Part shown: piece by piece, positions 1 through 9,720 of the stretch
Layout of the letters: every line of letters begins with the position of its first letter
How positions within the stretch are numbered: the stretch's first letter is position 1
DNA from: Gonocerus acuteangulatus
Taxonomy: Eukaryota > Arthropoda > Insecta > Hemiptera > Coreidae
Assembly (NCBI GenBank): GCA_946811695.1
Contig: OX328128.1
Location: forward strand, 81,598,917 to 81,662,916
Reading direction: 5' to 3'
Length of the DNA: 64,000 nucleotides
Made by a program: the position numbers and the translations under genes
The notes under the pieces: model-generated
Seen by the model: only the letters and a program-made list of their open reading frames with translations
What the model was told of the DNA's origin: nothing
Database searches by the model: none

Positions 1-153
1 CAAAATAACGAATACCGAGTTTCGTTGAAATATAACAAATACCACGGCTGGCATGGTCAAATTAGTGTTTTGGGTTCGGGGTAAACCCCCCCCCCTTCCG
101 GTGGACCGACTTTGGTGGTTAACGAACTAGTTCAATCGTTTGCTAATTGAATG

Positions 154-187
<34 letters not shown>

Positions 188-313
188 CAATTTTAACGGG
201 GGTCATTTTCGATGTCTACTAGGTAGGATCGATAAAGATTTGAAGAAATTTTTCAAAAATTCCGTCATGAGTCCAACCTCAATAGCTACTTTCCTTCGGA
301 GGAAAGTGCTAAA
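1..313 (+). repeat. Partial copy of interspersed repeat F2 (truncated by the window edge)
   Basis: This stretch matches 10376-10748 nearly base for base: the block around GGTTCGGGGTAAACCCCC, the phrase GTGGTTAACGAACT, a (TA)n tract at 156-182, then the conserved end with CTTTCCTTCGGAGGAAAG. It is also found in reverse complement at 887-1240. No coding potential is visible, and the apparent reading frame through the TA tract is a by-product of the dinucleotide repeat. DNA between 314 and 507 is AT-rich and unassigned. Confidence 0.8.
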
Positions 314-542
314 AGAAAAAGAAACAAGGTTTATATGGTGATGCTAATGACCCTAGCAGTCGAAACACCTTAAGAAAAATAATAATAACAAAAAAACAAG
401 GTTTACATTAACTAGGCTTTGACTCATTGTAATAGGAATTTATTTGGTATTAAATGCTGGAAATACATCTGGTTCTACCATTTCGGAATCTCCATGGAAC
501 AGGCATTTTAGCACATTCCTCCGAAGGAAAGTAGCTATTGAG

Positions 543-887
543 CATGATGATTAGATAGTTAGCCGTCGAGGTGATAAGTACAGATGGAATGGTTGGGATT
601 CGGCTAAATAAACCTCAATATGATTTTGTTTTAAAAAAATCTATATTTCGGACGTTTCGGCTACTCATTGGTAGCCTTCGTCAGCTAAAATGACAAAAAA
701 AAGAAATTAATACAGAAACAATTATAAATTTTTCTTGATTGTTTCTGTATTAATTTCTTTTTTTTTGTCATTTTAGCTGACGAAGGCTACCAATGAGTAG
801 CCGAAACGTCCGAAATATAGATTTTTTTAAAACAAAATCATATTGAGGTTTATTTAGCCGAATCCCAACCATTCCATCTGTACTTAC
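543..887. mobile_element. Penelope-like inverted unit A, with 12-bp target-site duplication
   Basis: The 345-bp insert is flanked by the perfect direct repeat GTAGCTATTGAG at 531-542 and 888-899. From 577 to 887 it is a near-perfect palindrome with arms of about 150 bp meeting near 725. The first 34 bp (543-576) have no partner in the other arm. Each arm holds a hammerhead-like motif (CTGACGA, a 6-bp stem, GAAAC) that points away from the centre. Long variable TSDs, head-to-head arms and a short one-sided tail are known for Penelope-like elements; assigning this unit to that group is inference because it has no protein. Confidence 0.6.
770..820 (+). ncRNA. Hammerhead-ribozyme-like motif in unit A, right arm
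   Basis: The core CTGACGA (777-783) is followed by one unpaired A, a 6-bp stem (GGCTAC with GTAGCC) and GAAAC, then GTC as a possible NUH cleavage site. ACGT after GAA could pair between two molecules as stem III. Stem I is weak here (C-G, a G.A mismatch, then three A-U). The mirror copy lies at about 640-690 on the minus strand. Confidence 0.4.
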
Positions 888-982
888 GTAGCTATTGAGG
901 TTGGACTCATGACGGAATTTTTGAAAAATTTCTTCAAATCTCCATCGATCCTACCTAGTAGACACCGAAAATGACCCTCGTT

Positions 983-987
<5 letters not shown>

Positions 988-1073
<86 letters not shown>
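988..1073. repeat. (TA)n(TG)n microsatellite
   Basis: About 31 TA repeats run directly into about 12 TG repeats inside repeat F2. The same place in other F2 copies holds shorter TA tracts. Apparent proteins of repeated Ile-Tyr or Thr-His across this tract on both strands are artefacts. Confidence 0.95.
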
Positions 1074-1075
<2 letters not shown>

Positions 1076-1999
1076 GGCCAGAGTTTTTGTTTATTCTTCG
1101 CAAAACGTGGAATATTGGTTCCAATTAGCAAACGATTGAACGAGTTCGTTAACCACCAAAATCGGTCCACCGGAAAGGGGGGTTTACCAAAAACCCAAAA
1201 CACTAATTTGACCATGCCAGCCGTAATATTTGTTATATTTCAAGGAAACTTGGTATTCGTAGTGGTAATATAGAGGGAAAAGTGAGATATAAAAATAAAC
1301 TAAATCGGTTCATTAGAAGGGGGGGTTTACTCCGGACCCACAATACCAATTCGCCATTACCAGCCGTGATTTTTGTTATATTTCGACGAAACTTGGTATT
1401 CGTAGTGGTAATCTACAGGAACAAATGTGTTGTAAAAATAAACTAAATCCGTTCATTAGGAGGGGGGGTTTACTCCGGACCCAAATTACTAATATACTCA
1501 TACCGGTCGTAATTTCTGCTGTATTGTAACGAAACCCAGTATACGTCATGGGTAACTCATGGGAAAGAAGTGTTGTAAAAATGAGCTAAATCGGTCAATC
1601 GGAAAGGGGGGTTTACTTTGTAATATATTTTAATAGAATAGCCCACCGGACGTAGGTTCGCAAGACCGCCGCAAGGAGCGCTATCTCCCACTAGAGAGAC
1701 TGTATCCTGTTCCTGCGTCAGATCAAAAGACGAAAATATGAAGTTTTTAGTATTTATTAAGAAGTGTTGTAGGTACCATGTGTAAAGATAACTCTGGAAG
1801 CAAATTAATAATTGAACAGCTGTGCGCGTTTGTTTGAAAGTTAGTGGAAAAAAGTTGTCTTCGGTTTTCTTGATATAATTAGGATAACGAAGACTTATTT
1901 ACCCAGATTTTTGTGCAAGAGTGCAATAAGTGACCTGTGGTAAGCCAGAACTCAATTAATTATATTTTAGTAACCCACCAAAGGTAAATATTTGACATA

Positions 2000-3257
2000 A
2001 TGAATCCACAGTTGAAGCTAACCTCCAATGTTCAAGTCCCAATAACCAAGAATGTCTCTGTTCAATCTCATTGTAGTGATAATGTAACAATCCCTGGGGA
2101 ATCATTATGCCCTAGCGAGAATGCTATTGTTCTAAAAACTGTAAAAGGATTAAAACAGGATGATTATATGCAAAGTTTGCTTGATATTGTTGAACCTAAA
2201 TCTGTTAAATTTATCTCCTATATTTCAAGAGGTAGATTTTGTGTTCACTTAAGCAATAAAATTGAAGTTGATAGATTGATTGACGAACATCCTTTTGTAT
2301 CTATTGGTGATCATGAAATACCAATAAAACGTCTTCTTGAGCCATCAAAAAGGGTTATTGTTTCTAATGTTTTCCCTGCAATACCTAACGAAGCTATCGA
2401 AAATGCCTTGAAGAGGTTAGGTGTTGGCATAGTAACGCCTGTCCAGTGTTTGAAAGCTAGTCTTCAAGATCCACGCTTAGCTCATGTGCTTAGCTCATGT
2501 GCTGAGACAGCTGTTCATTAATCCTGAACATAGCAACATGTTACCTTCCTCTTTGGTTATAAGAGTGAAAGAATTTTCTTGGAAAATATATTTGACTACA
2601 GAACGCATCAGCTGTTTTATTTGCAAAGGCAATCATTTAGCTGCCATGTGTCCAGTTCAACGTAAAGTTAATATTGAAATCAGTGAACCTGATCATATTA
2701 ACGTCGATGGAAGAATAAAAATTGCACATAAAAGATGCACAAAATTCACTGAAATAACTAAAGAGACAAATACCATCAGAGCCCATTCAAAGAGTGATGA
2801 GCCTGAACCAACAGATCCTGAAGTGGATCTACTCAAGATAAACGAAGAAAATGCTCCTATCGTAGAAGAAGGAACTACCGTCCGTCGGAATTCGCTCGAT
2901 GTTTCTCCTTCGGAAGGAAGCGATGAACTTACGGATATGGACTTGGACTTGAAATTGACAAAGTTATTGCAGAAAAGTGCTGCGAGATTACAACTGATTG
3001 AATCACTGGAAGCTTCAAAATCCCCTTCGACAGATAGTGATGTTCACTTAGATCCTCCTCCCCTAGAAGATATTAGCCCTGGAAGTGCAGCTGCTAACAC
3101 GGAAGCAAAGAAAGCAGGGGCTCCGAAAGGAAATCCAAAAGATAAAAAGGTGAAGAAGGCAGAGGGATTAAGAAGGAAAGGAAGAACCACTCCGAAATCT
3201 GAAAGAACTCAGGCAAGAATCAAAAACAAAGAAGAACACAAAATACTTACAAAGTAG
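2000..3257 (+). pseudogene. LINE ORF1/gag-like zinc-knuckle protein, frameshifted
   Basis: The frame opens at ATG 2000 and would run about 415 residues, but a 13-bp tandem duplication (TTAGCTCATGTGC at 2477-2489 and 2490-2502) shifts it; the second part continues in another frame to TAG at 3255. The middle region (IPNEAIENALKRLGV, then SSLVIRVKEF) and the knuckle CFICKGNHLAAMCP (C-x2-C-x4-H-x4-C) resemble RNA-binding ORF1 proteins of Tx1/L1-like elements and the vertebrate ZCCHC3 family. An acidic stretch (TDMDLDL) and a Lys-rich tail follow. Family naming is from memory of the pattern, moderately sure. The protein would bind element RNA; this copy cannot make it whole. Confidence 0.75.
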
Positions 3258-3454
3258 AAACAGTAGTTTTTAAGTTCTTGTTAAGGTACTACGCACAGCT
3301 GTTCCACTTGTTGTCAATAATTTGTTATTTTTGTTTTAATATGATGAAATTAATTTTCTTATTCTTCGTTAATTTCTTTAATGTTCATGATTTTATTTTT
3401 ATGTAATTTTCAAAATTCTACACTTAAATTGCACATTGTAATAATGAAATTAAA

Positions 3455-3482
3455 GGAGAAAATCGCTTTGTTGCGAGGCTCC
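3455..3482 (+). other. 3' terminal hairpin of the ORF1-only retroelement
   Basis: GGAG pairs with CTCC and TCGC pairs with GCGA around a TTTGTT loop, followed at once by a TAAAATAAAATAAAAT tail. LINE RTs of several groups recognise such 3' hairpins. The core TTGCGA(A/G)GCTC also occurs at the end of the LINE at 36.4 kb. Confidence 0.6.
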
Positions 3483-3796
3483 TAAAATAAAATAAAATAA
3501 AAATAATTGAACAGTTACTCATTACAAAATTAAAAGAGAACTATTCATGTTTTTATTTTATTTATGTAGGATATTTTCAGCAAATTGTTCTGGAAAGCAG
3601 TCTACACTACCCAAATTCTGAGGAAAGTGCTTAGTTATGCAGCTCTTGCGTGACGGACTTTTTTTTACTTAATTTCTCCCTCAGATAAGATTTTTTTTTT
3701 TTTGTTTACTCCTCGTTAGGTAAAACTTAAGAAAGAAATAAGCAAAACATGAAATTGGAGTTAGATCGTTGTTTAAAATAGTTATTTTCATCACTA

Positions 3797-3897
3797 GTAC
3801 CAAAAGTGGTTGTTTTCGGTGCGCGGTCGAGTTTAACGCGCGAGGCGTAGACGAGCGCGGAAATTAGACCAAGCACCGAAACAACCACTTTTGGTAC
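3797..3897. repeat. Short CG-rich inverted repeat (MITE-like)
   Basis: Arms of 26 and 25 bp (GTACCAAAAGTGGTTG... at 3797-3822; partner at 3873-3897) differ only by one T in a run. The 50-bp centre is unusually CpG-rich for this window (CGCGG, GCGCGAGG, GAGCGCGG). No clear target-site duplication is visible. Confidence 0.6.
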
Positions 3898-4808
3898 GTG
3901 TTATGAACAATACTTTTCATTATACTGCTCATACTTGAGTACATTAAAACCCTTTTATATTTCATTAATAACTTAAAGATACAGTAAAAGAAATTAAATT
4001 GACACCTTTTTTTAATTTGAAAAAAAAAACATCTGTTTATTAACCTATAATAGAAGAAAAGTACTTGTACATTTACATTAATATTTATAGTACAATTCTG
4101 ATTATTCATTCATTCATTATATTAAAACCTTTGTTTGGCATTGCCTTTTGGAATTCAGATAACTTTTGATTAAAGGAATTACTTTCCAGTTCTGGCCCAA
4201 AAGAAACCTCCTTCAAACACATGTTTATTAGAAGCAGGTAAGGTTAGCGCACCAAAAAGATTTTTCGGGCCTAGGCCCGAAAAGTACTATTTTACGGACT
4301 CAAACTGAGTATCGTTTTTTGATGCAGTATAATGAAAAAACAACTATGCATGATCCCCAAAAATCATGGTAAACATTCGATAGCGCATTTATCCAGGAAT
4401 ACTATCCAAAAAGCAGAGTGAGAAAATTCCTTCATTTGGAGCCGTGACGCCAAAAAGAGTGACAAAGAGTGAATTTTTCTGGTATTTCCGAAAATGTCGA
4501 ATATCTCGGAAACTGAAGGAATTCTACAAAATATAAAACATATTTTTCTGGACCGCCACAACTTCCTCTACCTTTTATTTATTTATTTATTTTTTTTTCT
4601 CTTCATGTATCCCTATGAAGAATACATTTATTGTGAACACATGTACCATTGCCTTTTTTGGCATATTACATGTAGTGTTAAAAAACTGTGATTAAAAAAA
4701 AAGTAAGAAAAATAAATATACATATATGTATATGTACAACATACATTTAAGAAAAAAAAATATAATGTATATAATATATGCATTATCCCAAAAAAAAAAA
4801 AAAAAAAC
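3898..4808. other. AT-rich DNA without recognisable genes
   Basis: Short reading frames on both strands look like chance. It includes T-rich and A-rich runs near 4580-4800 and nothing I can assign. Confidence 0.6.
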
Positions 4809-4810
4809 CT

Positions 4811-4977
4811 GGACCTGGGCTGAATGATATGTTTCTCCGTATCTTATTGATTACAGGTGAAGACTAGAAAACAACCAAGGTGGACCTGGGCTGAATGATA
4901 TATTTCTCCGTATCTTATTGATTACAGGTGAAGACTAGAAAACAACCAAGGTGGACCTGGGCTGAATGATATATTTT
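4811..4977. repeat. 71-bp tandem repeat, about 2.3 copies
   Basis: Units beginning GGACCTGGGCTGAATGATAT start at 4811, 4882 and 4953, exactly 71 bp apart. The first two are almost identical and the third is cut short. Confidence 0.95.
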
Positions 4978-5469
4978 GAAGCCCTAAATAAATAAATAGT
5001 TAAATACATGTAGTGATTAAGTGTTTTGATACATATGTAATATTGAGATATAAAATTTAAATAAAAAGAGTTTAAACATACAAATTCTTCTACCTTCAGG
5101 TATATATATATAGTCTCCAAGAAAACAAGAATGAAATTTTCCATTAGCTTTGCTTAATAATTATTTTTTTATTTCCGTTAGACGAAGGATTGAATCCTTT
5201 GAAGGGTTCCTCTTGACTCGAGAATCCATTAGCAAGATATTCCCATTTCAGCAATCCCCCCCCCCTGAGTTTTCCTCTCCCGAAGGACATGGTTAATAAA
5301 CCATCAGTTTTCTCTCGTTCATTCATTCTTTGTTGATCCAAATCATTGCTCCGAGAGCTAAATCTAAGGTCAATTACCTCTTGCTTTCCCGACTCCTACA
5401 CCAGACACGAATCGGATCTTTCAAACACCGTTTATAGATGTGAACTAAATCAAAGCAGGTAAGTAATTT
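4978..5469. other. AT-rich DNA without recognisable genes
   Basis: Contains only short chance frames and a C-run near 5257. I see no repeat shared with the rest of the window. Confidence 0.5.
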
Positions 5470-5572
5470 TAGCGCGGTTCCTCCCTCCCCCATAGGCCGA
5501 CTAGAAACTTTTACGTTTGAGAACCCCTAAAGAACGAAAATAACGGTGGTTCAAATTTGTGTGTGTGTGTGA

Positions 5573-5622
<50 letters not shown>

Positions 5623-5625
5623 TTT
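5470..5625 (+). repeat. 5' end of repeat F1 plus TG/TA microsatellite
   Basis: Starts with AGCGCGGTTCCTCCCTCC, continues through GCCGACTAGAAACTTT and GGTGGTTCAAATTTG, and ends in (TG)n and (TA)n. The same order is seen at 12513, 17325, 19242 and 51424. The rest of the element is missing; a Penelope-like arm follows. Confidence 0.8.
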
Positions 5626-5630
5626 TTTAT

Positions 5631-5760
5631 CCTAGGAGGCATAGGGTCATTAAAGCAGTCTTCCTTTATTACACCGCTTTATTTATTGGGCCCGACATGT
5701 TTCGTGCATCTTTTCTTCGCACCTCTTCAGGGGCACTTCTACAACAAAATATAATTTTTT
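5631..5760 (-). mobile_element. Single Penelope-like arm of the unit-B family
   Basis: Matches the arms of the 8326-8829 unit (AGGGTC..., ACATGTTTCGTGC, CAGGGGCACTTCTACAAC). Only one arm is present. It contains the best preserved hammerhead-like motif in the window. Confidence 0.6.
5688..5736 (-). ncRNA. Hammerhead-ribozyme-like motif, core intact
   Basis: Read on the minus strand: GTGCCC, then CTGAAGA, one extra G, a 4-bp stem (GTGC with GCAC), GAAAC, ATGTC, then GGGCCC. Stem I pairs four bases (CCC/GGG plus G-C). ACATGT is self-complementary and could form stem III between two copies. H17 is C. All invariant core bases (CUGANGA, GAAA, UH) are present. The unpaired base before stem II is not standard, so activity is uncertain. 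Confidence 0.55.
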
Positions 5761-6050
5761 GAACATCCACACAAACCTTTTTTTTCCTATATTAAAACTA
5801 TCAATACGATCTTTGAACAGTTCCACAAAAGGCATTAAAACATTATCATGCTCATTAAATGTTACCCCTTCCCTAAATATTGCAATAATTATAGCTAAAT
5901 TACATATTTTTTATAAAAGGTGTTGAGTCCTACCTTGCACGGAAGTCCTCCCGTTACCAAGTACTCCCTCTGGAGTCCGGCTTAATACTAACCCTGTACG
6001 TGGATTGCCAAAATGGTCCTGTCGTTATCTGTCCTTTGTTGTTGTCCTCG

Positions 6051-6087
<37 letters not shown>

Positions 6088-6719
6088 ATATATATATATA
6101 TATTAGCTTTTACCCGGCGTGCCATGCAACACCTACTTTCTGCCTATGACTCTCCCCGTATCAAGATCTACCTGTAAACCCAGTTACGGGTCAAACGGTG
6201 TGAATTCGTTTATATCTGTCAAGTAATTCATAATGCAGACGGCAGAGGCCAGCACCACAGCAATTCATAAAACAGCTGACAGAGGCCAGCACCACAGCCT
6301 GCGAGTAGATAGCTCTTATCAAAGAAAAGTCAGCACTCCTTAGTTAGACAGTGACTGTTGATATAAAATTCAAATAAACTGCATTACATGATTATATAAT
6401 GATGTAAAGTCATCAATGAGTTCGAGTTATTCTAATTATCAAGAACATCAACAAATAAATTTGAGACATTATTCAAAATGGCTGTCGATTCAGAATGGCC
6501 GTCAGAATCTGAATGGTTCAGTGTAGCCAATTTTTTTTCAACAAAACTTTTGAACTTTTGACCAAATTTTGAAATTTGACTATTTTGACCTAGCCTAGGA
6601 GATTTCCCGTATCAAGACCTACCTGTTTGCTAAGTTTGGTCAAAATCGGTCAAACGGTGTGGATTTGTATAAGGAACAAACAGATAAACGGACAAACAGA
6701 CAGACACTTGATTTTTATA
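5761..6719. other. Non-coding repeats, (TA)n tract and AT-rich DNA
   Basis: A TA tract lies at about 6054-6104. The phrase CCCGTATCAAGA(C/T)CTACCTGT followed by a GGTCAAACGGTGTG block occurs twice (about 6155-6210 and 6607-6665), and a short ACAAACAGACAGACA-type tract precedes the F1 copy. No gene is visible. Confidence 0.6.
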
Positions 6720-7622
6720 TATATTTGTCTGTTCGCTCTCTAGCTCCCAGACGAATGGTCCGATTTTGATGAAATTTGGTATATATTTCTTTCGTCTAAT
6801 TTGAAAGGTCAAGTTCGTTAACCAGCAGAATCCGCCCACCGGAACATGGGTTTTGGAGCAAAATTACGCAAGTACTCGTTTAAATAGGTTTATTGGCCTA
6901 GAAAAACGAATGTCACCATTTTTAAGGCGATAGCTTGAACCGTTTTCGAGAAAATTTGAAACATAGTTGTCGAAAAAAAGTTTTTGGTTAGGTTACTTAG
7001 AATCATGAGATTCAGTTGAAACATTTTCTGCATGTTTCAAAATCATATAAACAAAGACTTTTAAATTTTAAATACGTTTTTAGTTAAGGAAGGATTAGAA
7101 TAAAATATTTTATTTATAGACAAGAAATGTTTTGGGAACTTGGTATATTTTCCTTAATATCTCGAAAACGGTTGGAAATCTTGGTGCGCGGAAGGTAACC
7201 ATTCGAAAAATTACTAAATTCTCTCCAAAAAGGATTCCGAAGCTAATTTTCGATTAGGCGATGTCAATCGGAGAAATAAGTTCTTAAAACTTCAAATGTG
7301 TTTGTTTTGTTCTTTTGAACGGAAATTGTCTTTGTTTAATTCATTTTTAATTATTTTTTTTTATATATTGCATTTATCTGTAGAATTGGTATTTTAGTAA
7401 AAGAAAATAAGAAACAGTAAGGAGTGTGTTTCTTGAGCGAACCTTGAGTAGGCCAGGGAGTCAGGTATGAGGTATGTACCCTTACAACCGTGACCTATTT
7501 GGGATCATAAATTACGAGTATTTCATGAAAGGTTTAACCAAAATTATAACTGTTTCTATTTCAACCTTTCCAAATGACATAAGGGATAAAAACGGAACCG
7601 CGCTAAGATGATGCAGTTCCTT
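6720..7622 (+). repeat. Repeat F1, 5'-truncated copy
   Basis: Carries F1 internal landmarks in order: TGTCTGTTCGC, ATGGTCCGATTTTGATGAAA, GGTCAAGTTCGTTAACCAGC, GAATCCGCCCACCGG, TTAAGGCGATAGCTTGAACC, and the 3' end GGAACCGCGCTAAGATGATG. It lacks the AGCGCGGTTCCTCCC start. Small frames inside are not conserved between copies. Confidence 0.8.
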
Positions 7623-7659
7623 TTTTAAAAGAAATGTAACCTCTACAAGACGGGACGGT

Positions 7660-7760
7660 TCTCCATCTTCTCCACAGCCCTTAAGAAGGCTTGTACATCA
7701 AGCCGAAACGTTGGTGTTAATAAAATACATTTTAACTATAAAATGTAGTTTTTATTGAAT
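7660..7760 (+). repeat. Hammerhead-like motif in a single-copy repeat end
   Basis: CTTAAGA (7680-7686), one extra A, a 6-bp stem (GGCTTG with CAAGCC), then GAAAC (7705-7709) and GTT. One core base differs from CUGANGA (G5 is U), so this copy is probably inactive. Three stem-I pairs remain. Confidence 0.4.
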
Positions 7761-8273
7761 AAAAAATACCGAAATCCCGATGATCAACACCTTCTACATC
7801 TCAACGGTCGACTATATCTTCTCAACCAAAGTAATTTTTAAGAGAAATTAAAATAAAGTCACTTTCTTCACAAAATGTTATGTGATGAACCCTGAGCTCT
7901 TTCAGCAGGTCCTAAACAGCTTTGATAGAATTCAATAAAAACATTAAAAAATTATTGTGAATTAACATCATAACCTCTAAAAAAATGTTATTTACAAGAC
8001 TAACCTAAATTAAACTAAAATATTCATCTTTAATTAGAAGATGTTGTTTCCGTTCCGAGGCAACGGAAACAATTTAAAAAAATCAATAAAACACAAAATA
8101 AACCCGGACTAATGGACTAGATGCAGATACTCGGTAAAAAAATAAAAGATAATTTAAATTAAAAAAAAGATACATAATATTTTAAAAAATAAAATTAATA
8201 ACATTAATAAACAATGGTGCTAATGAGTCAGATAGTCGAAGCACATCAAAAAAACATTACAATGACAGTTAAT

Positions 8274-8325
<52 letters not shown>
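7761..8325. other. AT-rich DNA ending in a (TA)n tract
   Basis: The TA tract runs from about 8279 to 8326. The phrase GGTGCTAATGAGTCAGATAGTCGAAGCAC near 8216 resembles 339-370 weakly. No gene seen. Confidence 0.5.
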
Positions 8326-8330
<5 letters not shown>

Positions 8331-8503
8331 GGTTATGTTCTTTGAGGCTTAGGGTCGGAAAAAGTAGCACTTCCACTTTATTTTGCATGCCCTACATGTT
8401 TCGTGCTTTATCCATTCGCACCTCATCAGGGGCACTTCTACAACAAAATCCATTTTTGTTCCTCCCAATATTAAACATATTTAAAATGTACAACATTTTA
8501 GAC

Positions 8504-8582
<79 letters not shown>

Positions 8583-8829
8583 GAGAGAGAAGAGTGACTC
8601 ACATGGTGTGGAGGACCCGAGTTCGAAACTAAATAAAAGCGCAATACTATATACACACACACATATATATATATTGGGAGGTACACAAATGGATTTTCTT
8701 GTAGAAGTGCCCCTGTTAAGGTGCGAATGAAATAAAGCACGAAACATGTAGGGCATGCAAAATAAATTGGTGTGATACAAGGAATTGCTACGTTTTCCGA
8801 CCCTAAGCCTCAAAGAACATAACGTATTA
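8326..8829. mobile_element. Penelope-like inverted unit B with central (TA)n
   Basis: The left arm from 8326 (GGTTATGTTCTTTGAGG) is matched in reverse by the right arm ending at 8829. Arms of about 170 bp surround a long TA tract (8505-8578) and spacer. Both arms contain the hammerhead-like region. Both ends lie in TA repeats, so a target-site duplication cannot be read. Confidence 0.6.
8385..8435 (-). ncRNA. Hammerhead-ribozyme-like motif, unit B left arm
   Basis: On the minus strand GTGCCC precedes CTGATGA, one extra G, GTGC...GCAC, GAAAC, ATGTA and GGGCAT. Stem I is six pairs including one G-U. The core is intact and the cleavage site would be UA. The right-arm copy (8707-8758, plus strand) has a damaged core, CTGTTAA. 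Confidence 0.55.
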
Positions 8830-9537
8830 ATATATATATAAAGAGAGAGAGATAAACGGCGATTGGTATCCCCCAAAATATGATGATGGCTGCTATAAAT
8901 GGTCTCTAATCTAATTCCTACACTAGCTTTAGGTCCCTACTATGAATAATTAACATTGCATTCAGCACCGTATGCTAAACTTAGATCAGATATTACCTTC
9001 CTTCCTACTTGACTCAGGATCGGTCACAATATCTTGTAACTGGGGAACGGATGTTATTGTATTTACATATTTTTTCTGCTTCTTAAATCGTAATTTTTGA
9101 TGGAATTCTGCACATTTTAAGTGATTTTAAAGCATTTAAACAGGTTTTTATTTTACATATTTTGTCAAAAATCCATATTTTTACATATTCTGCCATAAAT
9201 ACATATTTTGATATTATTTTTATTTTTTAATTGAAAAAAATAAAGGGTAAACCGAGAAAGAATGCTTTACCTATTGAGACTAGATCACTGTGTCTTTTCT
9301 ACTTGCAAGAAGCAAAGGTGGCTGGCTGCCATGCTTCCCCGGCGCTAATGGTCTAGGAGCAGATGCGTTTTCAAAAATATATAACAAATTATTGTTTAAC
9401 AATTGTATTACTCCATTAATCTGCTCTCTAAAACAAGCGAATAAGCGAAAGAATCATGTCGATATCATTTTCCAAACTCAAGATATAAAATAATGAATTT
9501 TCAACCTATTGTACTTTATTTCTTAGTTCCTAAGGCG
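8830..9537. other. AT-rich DNA without recognisable genes
   Basis: Repeated ACATATTTT phrases at 9060-9215 form a loose minisatellite. Reading frames are short and not like any family I know. Confidence 0.5.
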
Positions 9538-9720
9538 CATTCGACGAAACGCTCAAACACGTCTAGTATTTTTCGATGGAAAATCAACAAACAAAATGGG
9601 CCTGATCGGTGACCTCACCACTGTATACTCCCCTTATTAGATCAGACCGGCGTCATTTCACATTAGACGAAACGCTCAAACACGTCTAGTATTTTTCGAT
9701 GCAAAATCACCAAACAAAAG
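9538..9720 (+). repeat. Partial tandem duplication, period about 123 bp
   Basis: GACGAAACGCTCAAACACG occurs near 9542 and 9665. Between them is the block CCTGATCGGTGACCTCACC, which recurs at 10752 immediately after the F2 copy and, in reverse, near 49905-49970. The F2 copy is therefore inserted within an already duplicated repeat. Confidence 0.75.

Larger units (their letters stand above)
1820..3501 (+). mobile_element. Non-autonomous retroelement encoding only an ORF1/gag-like protein
   Basis: The 1,682-bp insert lies between perfect 13-bp direct repeats, AATAATTGAACAG, at 1807-1819 and 3502-3514. It has a 180-bp leader, one gag-like reading frame (2000-3257, frameshifted), a 3' UTR, a terminal hairpin (3455-3482) and a short AAAAT-repeat tail. 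No endonuclease or reverse transcriptase follows. The F2 copy at 9.7 kb lacks the insert. The layout resembles the half-LINEs known in other animals (HAL1-type), in which ORF1 RNA is copied by another element's RT. Confidence 0.75.
508..3659 (-). repeat. Interspersed repeat F2, reverse copy carrying two younger insertions
   Basis: Read on the minus strand this follows the copy at 9719-10749 from end to end: the AGTCCGTCACGC end lies at 3659, the 'CTGCGTCAGATCAAAA' block near 1714, three successive blocks with GGTCCGGAGTAAACCCCC at about 1320-1620, and the GGAGGAAAGTGCTAAAA end at 508. It is broken twice, by a palindromic unit (543-887) and by an ORF1-encoding retroelement (1820-3501). The 9.7-kb copy lacks both, so it serves as an empty site. 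I cannot assign it to a transposon superfamily. Confidence 0.8.

Noticed and set aside
971..1273. Reading frames of repeated Ile-Tyr, Thr-His or Cys-Val
   Set aside because: They are produced by TA and TG microsatellites here and at 5.6, 8.5, 12.6, 19.4, 22.7 and 42.6 kb; nothing outside the tract is conserved.
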